From positions 116,001-180,000 of the forward strand of contig JAODUO010001055.1 in assembly GCA_025642075.2 (NCBI GenBank): a DNA stretch of 64,000 nt, read 5' to 3'. The position numbers were made by a program, and so were the translations under genes. The stretch's first letter is position 1; the number at the start of each line of letters is the position of its first letter. The stretch comes from Ridgeia piscesae. Its lineage: Eukaryota; Annelida; Polychaeta; Sabellida; Siboglinidae. Below, in pieces: positions 63,576-64,000 of the stretch. A model generated the notes under the pieces. The model was not told the DNA's origin. It ran no database searches and was given only the letters and a program-made list of their open reading frames with translations.

Positions 63576-64000
63576 AATGTCTGACAGGAGACACAATTGC
63601 AGAGGATATATAACAGACTGTAGGATACATTATGGCAACATTCTAGAGGCATATATTGCCACACGTTAGAGGGCGGTGTTTCAATCTTACATAGGCACCA
63701 GTGCGACTTGCATAAGTCAGTTTAATGTGAACTTATGGAATAAATAGTTTGACTGACCCATTTGAGAAATTACCATTTTGATGAATACAACACCAGCGTC
63801 AGGTTTTTAGATAAAATTGTACATTGTTCAATGCCAAGCGCACACCACAAGATATTCCAAGGATCAAACTAAATGGCATTTCTAAAATATTCTTTTTTTA
63901 TTTTTTATAAACATACTTAATTATGGTCATTTATATATTGCAATTAACTTATTGGTAATAACAATGCGTTTATTTGGTTAACTATGAACTAGGAATTCAG
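63576..64000. other. TRAPPC10 intron 8 (to window edge)
   Basis: AT-rich, no recognised exon or element. Confidence 0.4.

Overview
The window is nuclear DNA of an animal: split genes with GT-AG introns, AT-rich non-coding sequence, microsatellites and dense transposon debris. The host proteins are easily aligned to vertebrate orthologues. The transposon mix (SGNH-bearing elements, DUF7869-type proteins, piggyBac, ISL2EU-like, Penelope-like, CR1/L2-like) suggests a marine invertebrate, perhaps a mollusc or other lophotrochozoan; that placement is inference only.

Three host genes are present. (1) RPF2, plus strand, three last coding exons (912-2750). (2) CMSS1, minus strand, complete in seven phase-consistent exons (ATG at 49335, stop at 3564; 273 codons). 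Its first intron is 40,350 bp (8904-49253) and holds almost all the mobile DNA. (3) TRAPPC10, plus strand, first eight coding exons (53982-63520, 379 codons), running off the right edge. RPF2 and CMSS1 converge tail to tail; CMSS1 and TRAPPC10 diverge head to head across 4.6 kb.

Layout: 1-3.5 kb RPF2. 3.56-8.9 kb CMSS1 exons 7 to 2, with a SINE-like repeat, a LINE tail and a nested pair of MITEs. 9.4-10.3 kb LINE reverse transcriptase relic. 11.57-12.06 kb piggyBac relic with a 21-bp minisatellite. 12.06-28.1 kb a higher-order tandem array of SGNH-hydrolase genes, two YqaJ-type nuclease genes and four transposase segments, with 1.26-1.31 kb units inside an 8.13-kb duplication. 28.1-37.2 kb a second transposase, a perfect 34-bp x 28 array, a DUF7869-like relic, and a 50-bp satellite interleaved with another SGNH fragment. 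37.2-40.8 kb a 180-bp repeat, hairpins and two piggyBac relics. 41-45 kb another SGNH family with a SAM-like ORF. 45.6-47.9 kb a SAP/SWIM/YqaJ gene relic and an LTR-element RT scrap. 49.3-54 kb intergenic, with a hAT-like MITE, long microsatellites and a 374-bp palindrome. 54-64 kb TRAPPC10.

Two themes stand out. First, at four places in RPF2 and TRAPPC10 an exon-intron junction has been tandemly duplicated, three times into minisatellites of 11 to about 18 copies, so the introns are full of decoy splice sites. Second, the CMSS1 intron holds three or more distinct SGNH-hydrolase-bearing element families, one amplified with YqaJ nuclease and DDE transposase genes. The most complete reading frames there still show the SGNH active-site blocks.
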